A stretch of 64,000 nucleotides of DNA, from positions 16,123 through 80,122 of the forward strand of contig CAMEWO010000007.1 of assembly GCA_945946665.1 (NCBI GenBank). The letters are read 5' to 3'. The position numbers and the translations under genes are program-made. The notes below the pieces were generated by a model. That model was given only the letters and a program-made list of their open reading frames with translations, made no database searches and was not told the DNA's origin. The DNA is from an uncultured Eubacterium sp. GTDB taxonomy: Bacteria; Bacillota; Clostridia; Lachnospirales; Lachnospiraceae. Each line of letters starts with the position of its first letter. Position 1 is the first letter of the stretch. Below, in pieces: positions 36,052 through 45,420 of this stretch.

Positions 36052-36439
36052 ATTCTTCACCCTCCTTATGCTTATTTCAAATATTTCCGACCACAAATTT
36101 TACGCTTTGTATCTTTCAAATTTGCACGCCCTACATCTAGGCAATATCCAGTTCTCCCCTTTGAGATGATTATTGCGATTCGATGCTTTTTTCAATCTCA
36201 TAATAACTCACATCTTCATATATCTCAACCCAATTAATGATTTTACTAGCTTTTATTTATCCAATTTCTTCATTGTCAAAATATGCATAACAACGTTTTC
36301 CATATGGTAACATATAAACGCAAAACGTGCTTCTTCTTTCGTTGACCTTCCCCAAATATTTTGTTATAATTTTGTTTAATATTGAAAAGTGTTAAAGCGT
36401 TAAAGTATAGCATTAAAAATTTTTGTGTAGGAGAAAGAT
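36052..36439. other. Intergenic region between GH43 and acyl-CoA ligase
   Basis: A divergent 388-base AT-rich spacer. It holds the promoter described at 36342-36370, a direct repeat of GTTAAAG (36391-36405) downstream of the -10 box, and AGGAG before the ligase ATG. I see no gene in it. Confidence 0.6.
36342..36370 (+). promoter_or_regulatory. Sigma-70 promoter of the aryl-acid operon
   Basis: TTGACC (36342-36347) and TATAAT (36365-36370) are separated by exactly 17 bases, 70 bases before the acyl-CoA ligase ATG. The operator-like direct repeat GTTAAAGcGTTAAAG lies in the early transcribed region. Confidence 0.8.
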
Positions 36440-38074
36440 ATGCCAATTACAGAATTTTTGGAAAGAAATGCCAGGTTGTATCCCAATGATGTATGTCTGG
36501 TAGAGATTAATCCCGAGATTAAAGAAGACAGAAGGGTTACCTGGAAAGAGTATGAGCTTATTGAACCGAGTCCCAAAACCAGCTACCGCCGTGAAATAAC
36601 GTGGAGCGTTTTTAATGAAAAAGCAAATCGTTTTGCTAATCTGCTGCTACAGAGAGGAATTAAAAAAGGTGATAAGGTTGCCATCCTGATGATGAATGGT
36701 TTGGAATGGCTTCCCATCTATTTTGGTGTGCTGAAAACCGGCGCATTGGCAGTGCCGCTGAACTTCAGATACTCCTCTGATGAAATTGAATATTGTGTCA
36801 ATCTGGCTGAAGCAGATGTATTGGTATTCAGCAATCCATTTATCGGTCGTGTGGAAGAAATCGCAGACCGAATCAGCAAGGGAAGATTATTGATTTATGT
36901 AGGAGAAGGTTGCCCAGGTTTTGCAGATGATTATAATTCCCTGTCTGCAAACTGCTCCAGCCAGTCTCCCGCAATTCCATTGTTTGAGGATGATGATGCT
37001 GCCATCTATTTTTCTTCAGGAACTACAGGATTTCCGAAAGCAATATTACATAAACACAAAAGCCTTACCCATTCCTGTCTGGTAGAACAAAATCACCATG
37101 GACAGACCAAGGATGATGTATTCTTATGCATTCCTCCCCTGTACCATACTGGTGCCAAAATGCACTGGTTCGGAAGTCTGATTTCAGGAAGCAAGGCTGT
37201 TCTACTCAAAGGTACCAAACCGGAGTTTATTTTGGATGCAGTATCTAAAGAGAAATGTACCATCGTATGGCTCCTGGTTCCATGGGCACAGGATATTCTG
37301 GAGAGCATTGAGAGTGGTAAAGTACATCTGGAGGATTATGATTTATCCCAGTGGCGTCTGATGCATATCGGTGCACAGCCAGTTCCACAGAGCCTGATAA
37401 AGAAGTGGAAACAATATTTCCCTAATCACCAGTATGATACAAACTACGGACTTTCAGAATCCATAGGTCCCGGCTGCGTGCACCTGGGCGTTGAGAATAT
37501 TCACAAGGTTGGAGCTATCGGAAAAGCCGGGTATGGGTGGAAAGTAAAAATCGTAGATGAAGCACACAATACAGTGGCAAGGGGTGAAGTTGGTGAACTG
37601 GCGGTGAGTGGTCCCGGTGTCATGACCTGCTACTATCACGATGAGGAAGCTACCAAAGAGGTTCTGGACAACGGCTGGCTGTATACTGGTGATATGGCTC
37701 AGGAGGATGAAGATGGATTTATCTTTTTGGTAGACCGCAAAAAGGATGTCATTATCAGCGGAGGAGAAAACATTTATCCCGTGCAGATAGAAGACTTTAT
37801 CCGCACCAATGAAAAAGTGCATGACGTTGCAGTTATCGGTCTAAAAGACAAGCGTTTGGGAGAAGTTGCAGCTGCAGTTATTGAACTGAAGGAAGGCGTC
37901 ACCATGACCAAGGAAGAAATGGATGAATACTGCATGCGTCTTCCAAGATATAAGCGTCCCCATGAGATTATATTTGCGGATATTCCAAGAAATCCAACAG
38001 GTAAGATTGAGAAACCAAAATTGCGCGAACTGTATGGTGCAAGCAGATTGATTGCAGATCAAAATTTAAGTTAA
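36440..38074 (+). CDS. AMP-forming acyl-CoA ligase
   Basis: A 544-residue ANL-superfamily ligase. The P-loop-like motif YFSSGTTGFPKAILHKHKS is near residue 193; the later motifs LYTGDM (about 414) and RKKDVIISGGENIYPVQIED (about 436) and the catalytic Lys in NPTGKIEKPKL at the C-terminus are all intact. It activates a carboxylic acid with ATP and CoA. An unusual insertion (about 25-50) lies before the normal start of the fold. It heads the operon with IorA, 12 bases before it. The context suggests aryl or indole acids as substrates, but this cannot be read from sequence. Confidence 0.88.
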   Translation: MPITEFLERNARLYPNDVCLVEINPEIKEDRRVTWKEYELIEPSPKTSYRREITWSVFNEKANRFANLLLQRGIKKGDKVAILMMNGLEWLPIYFGVLKTGALAVPLNFRYSSDEIEYCVNLAEADVLVFSNPFIGRVEEIADRISKGRLLIYVGEGCPGFADDYNSLSANCSSQSPAIPLFEDDDAAIYFSSGTTGFPKAILHKHKSLTHSCLVEQNHHGQTKDDVFLCIPPLYHTGAKMHWFGSLISGSKAVLLKGTKPEFILDAVSKEKCTIVWLLVPWAQDILESIESGKVHLEDYDLSQWRLMHIGAQPVPQSLIKKWKQYFPNHQYDTNYGLSESIGPGCVHLGVENIHKVGAIGKAGYGWKVKIVDEAHNTVARGEVGELAVSGPGVMTCYYHDEEATKEVLDNGWLYTGDMAQEDEDGFIFLVDRKKDVIISGGENIYPVQIEDFIRTNEKVHDVAVIGLKDKRLGEVAAAVIELKEGVTMTKEEMDEYCMRLPRYKRPHEIIFADIPRNPTGKIEKPKLRELYGASRLIADQNLS

Positions 38075-38086
38075 CGGAGGAAAGAA

Positions 38087-39826
38087 ATGAGTGAAGTAAA
38101 AATAATGCTGGGCAATGAGGCAATTGCCAGAGGAGCATATGAAGCAGGTGTAAAGGTGTCCGCTGCATATCCCGGAACTCCCAGTACTGAAATTAGTGAG
38201 AATATTGTAAATTATCCCGAAATCTATGCAGAATGGTCACCTAATGAGAAGGTAGCCATGGAAGTTGCGATTGGTGCATCTGTAAGTGGTGTGCGCTCCA
38301 TGGCATCAATGAAGCATGTAGGTGTGAATGTTGCCAGCGACCCACTGTATACCGTGTCCTATATCGGAGTAAACGGAGGTTTGGTTTTGGTAGCTGCAGA
38401 CGATCCCGGTCTTTATTCTTCCCAGAATGAGCAGGATACCAGATGTGTAGCCCGTGCAGCAATGGTTCCTGTACTGGAGCCATCTGATTCACAGGAAGCA
38501 AAAGACTTTATGAAGTTAGCCTTTGACTTGTCTGAGAAGTACGATACTCCTGTCATTTTAAGAACTACCACCCGACTGTCCCACTCTCAGGGTCCGGTTA
38601 CTTTGGAGGATCGGGAAGAACGAGAGGATATTGTATACGAAAGAAACGTAGGCAAGTTTGTCATGATGCCTGGAAATGCAAAACAGCGTCATCTCCATGT
38701 GGAAAAGCGTCTTAAGGATATGGCGGAAGATGGCTCAAGCATGTCCATCAACCGTATGGAAATAAATGACACCAAAATTGGCTTCATCACCAGCGGAATC
38801 GCATACCAGTACGTGAAGGAAGCCTGCCCTGACGCATCTGTACTGAAACTTGGACTGGTACATCCTCTGCCTCGCAAGCTGATTGAAGAGTTTGCCACAA
38901 AGGTTGAAACTCTGTACATATTTGAAGAACTGGAACCCGTGTTTGAGGAACAGATTAAATCCTGGGGTATTAAATGTATTGGTAAGGAAATATTTACCGT
39001 ACAGGGCGAGTACAGTGCAAATATGATTCGCAAGGCCGTGCTGCATGAGGAACTGGATTTAAAAGCTCCTGCACAGGTTCCTGCCAGACCTCCTATTCTG
39101 TGTCCAGGATGTCCTCACAGAAGCGTTTACTCAGTGCTTAATAAGTTAAAGATTCATGCTGCAGGAGACATTGGCTGCTACACTCTGGGCGCAGTCGCTC
39201 CGTTGAATGTAGTAGACACGACTGTCTGCATGGGAGCAAGTATTTCTACTCTCCATGGAATGGAAAAGGCAAAGGGTAAAGATTACATCAAAAATTGGGT
39301 GGCAGTAATTGGAGATTCGACATTTATGCATACCGGTATTAACTCTCTGATGAACATGGTTTACAACCAGGGCACCGGAACCGTAATGATTCTGGATAAT
39401 TCTACCACTGGTATGACTGGTCATCAGGATCACGCTGCTACCGGTAAAACTCTCAGAGGAGAGGTAGTTCCCGCTATTAGCATTTATCATCTTTGTAAGG
39501 CAATGGGCATTAAGAATGTTGTTGAGGTAGATGCCTTCGACACAGCTCTTTTAGAAAAAACCATCCGTGAAGAAGTAGCAAAAGACGAGGTTTCCGTTAT
39601 TATTACAAAGTCACCTTGCGTTCTGTTAAAAAAGGAAAAGAAGGAAACTCCTAAGGTATGTGTGCCTGTTCCTGAGAAATGCAAGAAATGTGGTATGTGT
39701 CTGCGTCCAGGCTGTCCTGCATTGACCAAAAATGAGGACGGAACCATCTTAATTGATCAGACTATGTGCAACGGCTGCGGACTTTGCAAGAGTCTCTGCA
39801 AGTTTGATGCCATTGAGACAGTGTAG
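38087..39826 (+). CDS. iorA: Indolepyruvate:ferredoxin oxidoreductase, alpha subunit
   Basis: A 579-residue TPP-dependent subunit. The N-terminal pyrimidine-binding domain begins LGNEAIARGAYEAGVKVSAA; the TPP-binding domain contains CPGCPHRS, GDIGCYTLG and GDSTFMHTG. Two 4Fe-4S motifs, CKKCGMCLRPGCPAL and CNGCGLCKSLCKFDA, end the protein. With IorB it oxidatively decarboxylates arylpyruvates (indole-, phenyl- or hydroxyphenylpyruvate) to arylacetyl-CoA and reduces ferredoxin. GGAGG lies before the ATG. It is followed by iorB after a 58-base gap. Confidence 0.94.
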   Translation: MSEVKIMLGNEAIARGAYEAGVKVSAAYPGTPSTEISENIVNYPEIYAEWSPNEKVAMEVAIGASVSGVRSMASMKHVGVNVASDPLYTVSYIGVNGGLVLVAADDPGLYSSQNEQDTRCVARAAMVPVLEPSDSQEAKDFMKLAFDLSEKYDTPVILRTTTRLSHSQGPVTLEDREEREDIVYERNVGKFVMMPGNAKQRHLHVEKRLKDMAEDGSSMSINRMEINDTKIGFITSGIAYQYVKEACPDASVLKLGLVHPLPRKLIEEFATKVETLYIFEELEPVFEEQIKSWGIKCIGKEIFTVQGEYSANMIRKAVLHEELDLKAPAQVPARPPILCPGCPHRSVYSVLNKLKIHAAGDIGCYTLGAVAPLNVVDTTVCMGASISTLHGMEKAKGKDYIKNWVAVIGDSTFMHTGINSLMNMVYNQGTGTVMILDNSTTGMTGHQDHAATGKTLRGEVVPAISIYHLCKAMGIKNVVEVDAFDTALLEKTIREEVAKDEVSVIITKSPCVLLKKEKKETPKVCVPVPEKCKKCGMCLRPGCPALTKNEDGTILIDQTMCNGCGLCKSLCKFDAIETV

Positions 39827-39884
39827 TATATAGACACCGGAAAGAAAACTTTTGCGGATATGTTATGGAGGTATAAATACAATT

Positions 39885-40460
39885 ATGGAAAATAAAACCA
39901 AGAATATTATGATTGTAGGCGTAGGTGGCCAGGGTACCCTGCTCACAAGCCGAATTTTAGGTAATATCACCGTGACGGCAGGATATGACGTAAAGTTGTC
40001 CGAGGTACACGGAATGGCACAAAGAGGCGGCAGCGTTGTAACCTTTGTACGTTATGGCAAAAAGGTAGCTGAGCCCATCGTTGAGGAGGGTCAGGCAGAT
40101 GTACTGATTGCCTTCGAGAAGCTTGAGGCACTTCGCTATGCACATTTTTTAAAGAAGGATGGTGCCATCATAGTTAACGAACAGCGGATTGATCCTATTA
40201 CCGTTGTAACCGGTGCTGCACAGTATCCTGAGAATATTATTGAAAACCTTGAAAAGGAATACAATGTATACAAAGTAAACGCTATGGAAGAAGCCTTGAA
40301 ACTTGGTAATTCCAGAGTGTTTAACATCATTGTTCTGGGCGTGGCAGCAAAACATATGGACTTCTCCAAAGAAGCATGGCTTGAAGCTATCGAGAAGACT
40401 GTTCCACCAAAAACCGTGGAAATTAATAAAAAAGCATTTTTATTGGGTTACGAAGGCTAA
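39885..40460 (+). CDS. iorB: Indolepyruvate:ferredoxin oxidoreductase, beta subunit
   Basis: A 191-residue gamma-type subunit starting MENKTKN at 39885; GGAGG lies 13 bases upstream, a rather long spacing, and a longer reading from TTG at 39852 seems less likely. The motif IMIVGVGGQGTLLTSRILG and the later HGMAQRGGSVVTFVRYG are typical of the family's CoA/ferredoxin-linked domain. It forms the heterodimer with IorA for oxidation of arylpyruvates. The next gene, paaK, starts 30 bases downstream. Confidence 0.93.
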   Translation: MENKTKNIMIVGVGGQGTLLTSRILGNITVTAGYDVKLSEVHGMAQRGGSVVTFVRYGKKVAEPIVEEGQADVLIAFEKLEALRYAHFLKKDGAIIVNEQRIDPITVVTGAAQYPENIIENLEKEYNVYKVNAMEEALKLGNSRVFNIIVLGVAAKHMDFSKEAWLEAIEKTVPPKTVEINKKAFLLGYEG

Positions 40461-40490
40461 AACTGTAAATAATATTGGGGAGGATACAAA

Positions 40491-41789
40491 ATGATTTGGA
40501 ATGAAGCAAAAGAATGTATGAGCCGCGATGAAATGCAAAACCTACAGAGTAAAAGACTGGTAAAGCTTGTTGACAGAGTGTATCACAACGTAGAATTTTA
40601 TCGCAAGAAGATGCAGGATCTGGGTTTGGAACCTGGAGATATCAGGGGAATTGAAGATTTATCAAAACTTCCCTTTACAACCAAAAATGATTTGAGAGAT
40701 ACCTATCCTTTCGGATTATTTGCAACTCCACAATCTGAAATCGTGCGTATCCATGCATCCAGCGGAACCACAGGAAAGGCTACTGTGGTAGGCTACACCC
40801 GTAAAGATATCGATATCTGGGCTGAATGTGTGGCAAGAGCATTTGCACAGGCTGGTCTGGGCAGGGATGACATTATTCAGGTAGCCTATGGTTACGGTTT
40901 ATTTACAGGAGGACTGGGAGCTCATTACGGTGCAGAAAACCTGGGTGCAACAGTTGTTCCAATGTCTACCGGCAATACTAAAAAACTCACCACCATGATG
41001 AAAGATTTTGGTGCCACTGCTATTGCATGTACACCTTCATATTTGTTGCATATCGCAGAAACCTTAGAGGCGGATGGCGATCTTGACAAAATAAAGCTGA
41101 AGGCAGCAATCTGCGGTGCAGAGCCATGGACAGAGCAGATGCGCAAGCAGATTGAAGAGAAGCTTCATATCAATGCATTTGATATTTACGGACTCTCAGA
41201 AATTATGGGTCCCGGAGTAGCTTGTGATTGTATCTATCACAAGGGTCTTCATGTGTATGAGGATCACTTCCTTCCTGAGATAATTGATCCTGAGACCCTG
41301 CAGCCACTTCCTGAAGGTGAGACTGGAGAATTGGTATTTACCACCCTTACAAAGGAGGGCTTACCATTACTTCGATATCGTACCAGAGACTTAACAAGCA
41401 TCAGATATGATAAGTGCGAATGTGGAAGAACTCTGGCAAGAATCAGCAGATTCAAAGGCCGTTCCGACGACATGCTGATTATTCGCGGTGTCAATGTATT
41501 CCCTTCCCAGGTGGAAGCTGCATTGCTTGAGATGGGTGAAACTGCCCCTCACTACATGCTGATAGTTGATCGTGTGAACAATCTGGATACTCTGGAAGTT
41601 CAGGTAGAGGTTGAGGAAAAATTCTTCTCCGACAAAATCAGCGAGTTAGAAAATCTGACCAACAAAATTGCTCATACCATTCAGCAGGCAATCGGTCTTG
41701 CAGTTAAGGTAAAACTTGTAGAGCCGAACACAATTCAGAGAAGTATGGGTAAAGCCGTACGTGTAATTGACAACCGTAAACTTGTGTAA
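40491..41789 (+). CDS. paaK: Phenylacetate-CoA ligase family protein
   Basis: A 432-residue AMP-forming ligase of PaaK type. [16 protein letters not shown] (about residue 88) is the nucleotide-binding loop; [14 protein letters not shown] and RYRTRDLTS follow, and [20 protein letters not shown] marks the C-terminal domain. It interconverts arylacetates and their CoA esters. Placed after iorAB it could release arylacetate with ATP formation in reverse, or activate arylacetate for IorAB running reductively; both are inference. The following ACT-domain gene is a frequent companion. Confidence 0.92.
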   Translation: MIWNEAKECMSRDEMQNLQSKRLVKLVDRVYHNVEFYRKKMQDLGLEPGDIRGIEDLSKLPFTTKNDLRDTYPFGLFATPQSEIVRIHASSGTTGKATVVGYTRKDIDIWAECVARAFAQAGLGRDDIIQVAYGYGLFTGGLGAHYGAENLGATVVPMSTGNTKKLTTMMKDFGATAIACTPSYLLHIAETLEADGDLDKIKLKAAICGAEPWTEQMRKQIEEKLHINAFDIYGLSEIMGPGVACDCIYHKGLHVYEDHFLPEIIDPETLQPLPEGETGELVFTTLTKEGLPLLRYRTRDLTSIRYDKCECGRTLARISRFKGRSDDMLIIRGVNVFPSQVEAALLEMGETAPHYMLIVDRVNNLDTLEVQVEVEEKFFSDKISELENLTNKIAHTIQQAIGLAVKVKLVEPNTIQRSMGKAVRVIDNRKLV

Positions 41790-41827
41790 ACAGATAAAGC
41801 GTGATAACACGCGGAATGGAGGTTCCT

Positions 41828-42247
41828 ATGTTTATTAATCAGTTATCTGTATTTATTGAAAATAGAGAAGGACGTCTGGAACAGGTTCTGGACATCCTGA
41901 AAGAAGAAAAAATTAATATTATTTCCCTGTCTCTGGCAGATTCCAGTGATTTTGGATTGCTCAGAATGATTGTTTCAGACAGTGAAAAAGGCAAAAATGC
42001 ACTAAAAGCAAAGGGCTTTTCTGCAATGCTGACACCGGTATTAGCAGTGAAATTGTCTCATCAGGTTGGACAGCTTCAGGTGCTTCTGTCAGAAATCTGC
42101 TCTGCAGGTATCAATATCGAATATACTTATGCCCTGGCCACAGGTAATGACGATGCTTCTATTGTTATTAAGGCTGCCGATATGGATAAAGCTGTAGAAG
42201 TGCTGGAAAAAACAGGCGTAGAATTGATTTCTGCGAAAGAATTATGA
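41828..42247 (+). CDS. Tandem ACT-domain protein
   Basis: A 139-residue protein starting MFINQLSV at 41828, preceded by GGAGG at five-base spacing. Two ACT domains (about 1-68 and 70-139) are visible; the first shows IENREGRLEQVLDILKEEKIN. ACT pairs bind amino acids, and this small type commonly accompanies paaK and iorAB, so it is probably an aromatic amino acid sensor for the pathway. It overlaps the amidohydrolase start by four bases. Confidence 0.88.
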   Translation: MFINQLSVFIENREGRLEQVLDILKEEKINIISLSLADSSDFGLLRMIVSDSEKGKNALKAKGFSAMLTPVLAVKLSHQVGQLQVLLSEICSAGINIEYTYALATGNDDASIVIKAADMDKAVEVLEKTGVELISAKEL

Positions 42248-43047
42248 TAATTGATTTTCACACACATATTTTCCCAGACAAAATAGCAGAAAAAACCATT
42301 GCCAAGCTTGCATCAGTTGCAAACATAGCAGCCTCAACTGATGGAACAATAAATGGACTTGTGGAATCAATGAACCGGGCAAATGTAGACATATCAGTGA
42401 TTCAACCTGTAGTTACCAAACCTGAACAGTTTGAAACAATTAACCAGTTTGCACAGAGTATTAATGAAAAATATAAAGGCAGATTAATATCCTTTGGAGG
42501 AATTCACCCTGATTGCGAGGATTATAAGCAAAAATTAAATCAAATTAAAGAATCAGGTTTTCTTGGCATTAAAATTCATCCGGATTATCAGAAAGTGATG
42601 ATTGATGATGTACGTTACATGAATATTATAGAATATGCCGATGAACTGGATTTAATAATTCTTACCCACTCTGGAATTGATATGGGACTTCCCGATCCGG
42701 TTCACTGTCCTCCGAACAAAGTACGAAAGGTACTGGATAAACTAAAACCCAAGAAGATGGTTCTGGCACATTTCGGCGCCTGGAATCAGTGGAAGGAAGT
42801 TTATGAATATCTGGCTGGCGAAGATGTCTATCTGGATACTGCTCTCACCTTTGATTATATTGAACAGGATATGTTTCTAAAAATATTAGAAAAACACGGC
42901 AGTGACAAAATCCTGTTTGCAACAGATTCGCCTTGGAGTGATGCGGCAGAAGGAATCAAAGCGGTAAATAATTTACCTCTGTCACAGAATATAAAAGACG
43001 ATATACTTGGAAATAATGCCATGAAATTATTGCAAATGAAAGGATAA
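42244..43047 (+). CDS. Amidohydrolase-2 family metal-dependent hydrolase/decarboxylase
   Basis: A 267-residue TIM-barrel protein with metal ligands in IIDFHTHIFP (His6, His8), GIKIHPDYQ, LTHSGIDMG, LAHFGAW and the final ATDSPWSD aspartate. The family includes ACMSD-type and resorcylate decarboxylases as well as hydrolases, so removal of a carboxyl or amide group from an aromatic substrate would fit the operon. Length and motif order are normal. It is translationally coupled to the ACT gene (ATGA overlap) and precedes the symporter by 11 bases. Confidence 0.8.
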   Translation: MIIDFHTHIFPDKIAEKTIAKLASVANIAASTDGTINGLVESMNRANVDISVIQPVVTKPEQFETINQFAQSINEKYKGRLISFGGIHPDCEDYKQKLNQIKESGFLGIKIHPDYQKVMIDDVRYMNIIEYADELDLIILTHSGIDMGLPDPVHCPPNKVRKVLDKLKPKKMVLAHFGAWNQWKEVYEYLAGEDVYLDTALTFDYIEQDMFLKILEKHGSDKILFATDSPWSDAAEGIKAVNNLPLSQNIKDDILGNNAMKLLQMKG

Positions 43048-43058
43048 CAAATAACAAT

Positions 43059-44585
43059 ATGATAGTAAAAATTATCTTCCTGATTCTGTTCTTTTTAACC
43101 ATGGTAGGTGTAGGTGTCTATTCCAGAAAACACGCTACCAATGTAAATGACTTTGTTCTGGGCGGAAGATCTGTAGGTCCCTGGCTGACAGCATTTGCCT
43201 ACGGCACATCTTATTTTTCAGCAGTTGTGTTTGTGGGATATGCTGGCCAGTTTGGTTATAAATATGGAATTTCAGCCACATGGATTGGTATTGGCAATGC
43301 ATTGATTGGCTCACTGCTTGCATGGGTTATTCTGGGCAGAAGAACCCGTGTTATGAGCAAACATCTTTCTGCTGCAACCATGCCGGATTATTTTGGAAAG
43401 CGCTATGATTCTAACACTTTAAAGATTGTGGCAAGCGCCATTGCTTTTATCTTTTTAATTCCATATACAGCATCTGTTTACAATGGTTTGTCACGACTTT
43501 TTGGAATGGCCTTCGACATTCCTTATACCGTGTGTGTCATCGTAATGGCAGCCTTAACCGGTGTTTATGTTATTCTGGGAGGCTACATGGCAACTGCAAT
43601 CAATGACTTTATTCAGGGTGTCATTATGCTTTTCGGTATCGTGGCAGTTATTGTTGCCGTGCTGAATGGACAGGGTGGTTTCTATGAAGCGGTGATGAAT
43701 TTGGCAGAGATTGAGAGTGATGTTCCTTTGACCATGGGTCAGAAGGGTGTGTTTGCTTCCTTCTTCGGTCCTGATTTACCAAATCTGATAGGTGTTGTAA
43801 TATTGACATCTTTAGGTACATGGGGACTCCCTCAGATGGTACATAAATTCTATGCAATTAAAGACGAGAAATCCATTAAATCAGGAACCATCATCTCTAC
43901 CTTCTTCGCCATTGTAGTATCCGGCGGATGCTACTTCCTGGGCGGTTTCGGCAGATTGTATGACACTCCTGCAATCTATTCTGAGAGTGGCAAGATTGTG
44001 TACGATGCAATTATCCCTGCTATGCTTTCCACCCTTCCCGATATTCTGGTTGGTGTAGTAGTTGTGTTGGTATTGTCAGCATCCATGTCCACATTATCTT
44101 CTCTGGTATTAACTTCCAGTTCTACTCTGACACTGGATTTGCTCAAGGATAATATTATCAAGGATATGAATGAGAAGAAACAGCTGCTCATCATGAGAAT
44201 TATGTTGGTATTTTTTATCGTTGTCAGTGTGGTAATTGCTCTGGACCCTCCTACCTTTATTGCCCAGCTCATGGGAATTTCCTGGGGAGCACTGGCAGGA
44301 GCATTCCTTGCACCTTTCCTGTATGGTCTCTACTGGAAGGGAGTTACTAAAGCAGCCGTTTGGGCAAGCTTTATCTGCGGTGTGCTTTTGACGGTATCTA
44401 ACATGTTCCTGAAATTTATTGCTTCCCCTATCAATGCAGGTGCCATTGCAATGATTGCCGGCTTGATTATTGTCCCTGTTGTAAGTCTGATTACTCCTAA
44501 AATGGACAAGAAAAAGCTGGATTCCATCTTTTCTTGTCTTGACGAAACTGTTACTGTCAGCAGGAAAAAATCTATTGAAGAATAA
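43059..44585 (+). CDS. Sodium:solute symporter
   Basis: A 508-residue membrane protein of the SSS family with about 13 helices. VNDFVLGGRSVGPWLTAFAY at the start and the Na2-site region LSASMSTLSSLVLTSSSTLT (about 345-365) are typical. It imports an organic solute with Na+, likely the aromatic amino acid, keto acid or arylacid handled by the operon. It is the last gene; a terminator follows at 44619. Confidence 0.9.
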   Translation: MIVKIIFLILFFLTMVGVGVYSRKHATNVNDFVLGGRSVGPWLTAFAYGTSYFSAVVFVGYAGQFGYKYGISATWIGIGNALIGSLLAWVILGRRTRVMSKHLSAATMPDYFGKRYDSNTLKIVASAIAFIFLIPYTASVYNGLSRLFGMAFDIPYTVCVIVMAALTGVYVILGGYMATAINDFIQGVIMLFGIVAVIVAVLNGQGGFYEAVMNLAEIESDVPLTMGQKGVFASFFGPDLPNLIGVVILTSLGTWGLPQMVHKFYAIKDEKSIKSGTIISTFFAIVVSGGCYFLGGFGRLYDTPAIYSESGKIVYDAIIPAMLSTLPDILVGVVVVLVLSASMSTLSSLVLTSSSTLTLDLLKDNIIKDMNEKKQLLIMRIMLVFFIVVSVVIALDPPTFIAQLMGISWGALAGAFLAPFLYGLYWKGVTKAAVWASFICGVLLTVSNMFLKFIASPINAGAIAMIAGLIIVPVVSLITPKMDKKKLDSIFSCLDETVTVSRKKSIEE

Positions 44586-44618
44586 TTTCTTCCTTCATTT
44601 TGTTTTGTAAATTAAACA

Positions 44619-44655
44619 GGAGTAAGTATACTGTACTTTGCGGTACACTTACTCC
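44619..44655 (+). terminator. Terminator of the aryl-acid operon
   Basis: GGAGTAAGT pairs perfectly with ACTTACTCC, with extra pairing of GTAC/GTAC inside the loop, followed by TTAATTCTTTTGG. Confidence 0.75.
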
Positions 44656-44860
44656 TTAATTCTTTTGGTTTTACCTTCCTTTTCAACTTAGAACTCAAGC
44701 ATTTCAGCAATTTGTAATATTGCTCTCTCGGATACATTTAGACACCTCACGATTTATTTGCGGTTATCTGCATTTTCCGTAATTATTTCCAATAAATCCT
44801 CATCGTATTCCTCCATGTAAATGATTGGCAAATTATAAATTTTTTATAAATTGGCAAAAA

Positions 44861-44898
44861 GAAAGGCATCTGTACACTTTCATGAACAGATGCCTTTC
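44861..44898 (-). terminator. Terminator hairpin facing the accessory region
   Basis: GAAAGGCATCTGT pairs perfectly with ACAGATGCCTTTC (13 base pairs, 12-base loop); on the minus strand TTTTT follows. It should end transcription from the XRE gene at 45048. Confidence 0.85.
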
Positions 44899-45047
44899 TC
44901 AAGGCTGTTTTTTTACAGCCCCTTTTTCTGGCAAAGAGAGTGTATGTTATCACATAAATCTTAACTTCCAGTAGAAGTTAAGATTATAAATTATTCTGAT
45001 GCACGATACGTCAGATTATTTTATCCTGTACCTTCTGTTATTACAAC

Positions 45048-45419
45048 CTAGTACATCGTTTCGTAAATACTGGCATGAGAAACTAGTCTGATGTAATAAG
45101 CCCATAAACGACGAATAACTGAGGCAGAGAAGTCCTCTGCCTCAGGCTGAAATTCCGCCTCAAACTGAGGTTTAATAACTAATGGAACAAGGAAATCATC
45201 CACCTTGATACCGAAGATTCTGCTTAAGAAAAACAGATTCTCAATATCTGGAAGGTTGTGTCCGTGACGCCACTTGTTAATCGACTGAACCGAGAGCCCT
45301 ATGATTCCACCAAGTTCTTTATCTGAAAGTCCACTCTCATCAATCATTTTACTAATTTTCTTGCCTGTGGCATCCATATCGATGCCGAAAATATTCATAC
45401 CATTCCATACCATAGGCAT
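45048..45419 (-). CDS. XRE-type HTH protein coupled to the 547-aa gene
   Basis: A 123-residue protein starting MPMVWNG at 45419, with AAAGGAG six bases upstream. The HTH (about 20-75) reads SDKELGGIIGLSVQSINKWR. The C-terminal 45 residues are acidic then amphipathic and may hold a partner-binding segment. Its start lies directly beyond the stop codon of the upstream 547-residue gene (the TAA and ATG are one base apart), a tight coupling typical of two-component modules such as toxin-antitoxin pairs. Function beyond DNA binding is not known. Confidence 0.75.
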   Translation of the reverse strand: MPMVWNGMNIFGIDMDATGKKISKMIDESGLSDKELGGIIGLSVQSINKWRHGHNLPDIENLFFLSRIFGIKVDDFLVPLVIKPQFEAEFQPEAEDFSASVIRRLWAYYIRLVSHASIYETMY

Positions 45420-45420
45420 A

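Larger units (their letters stand above)
44586..45047. other. Intergenic region at the border of the accessory region
   Basis: A 462-base spacer between convergent genes. It contains the two terminators listed separately and no convincing gene. It marks the change from the metabolic operon to the accessory minus-strand region. Confidence 0.6.
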
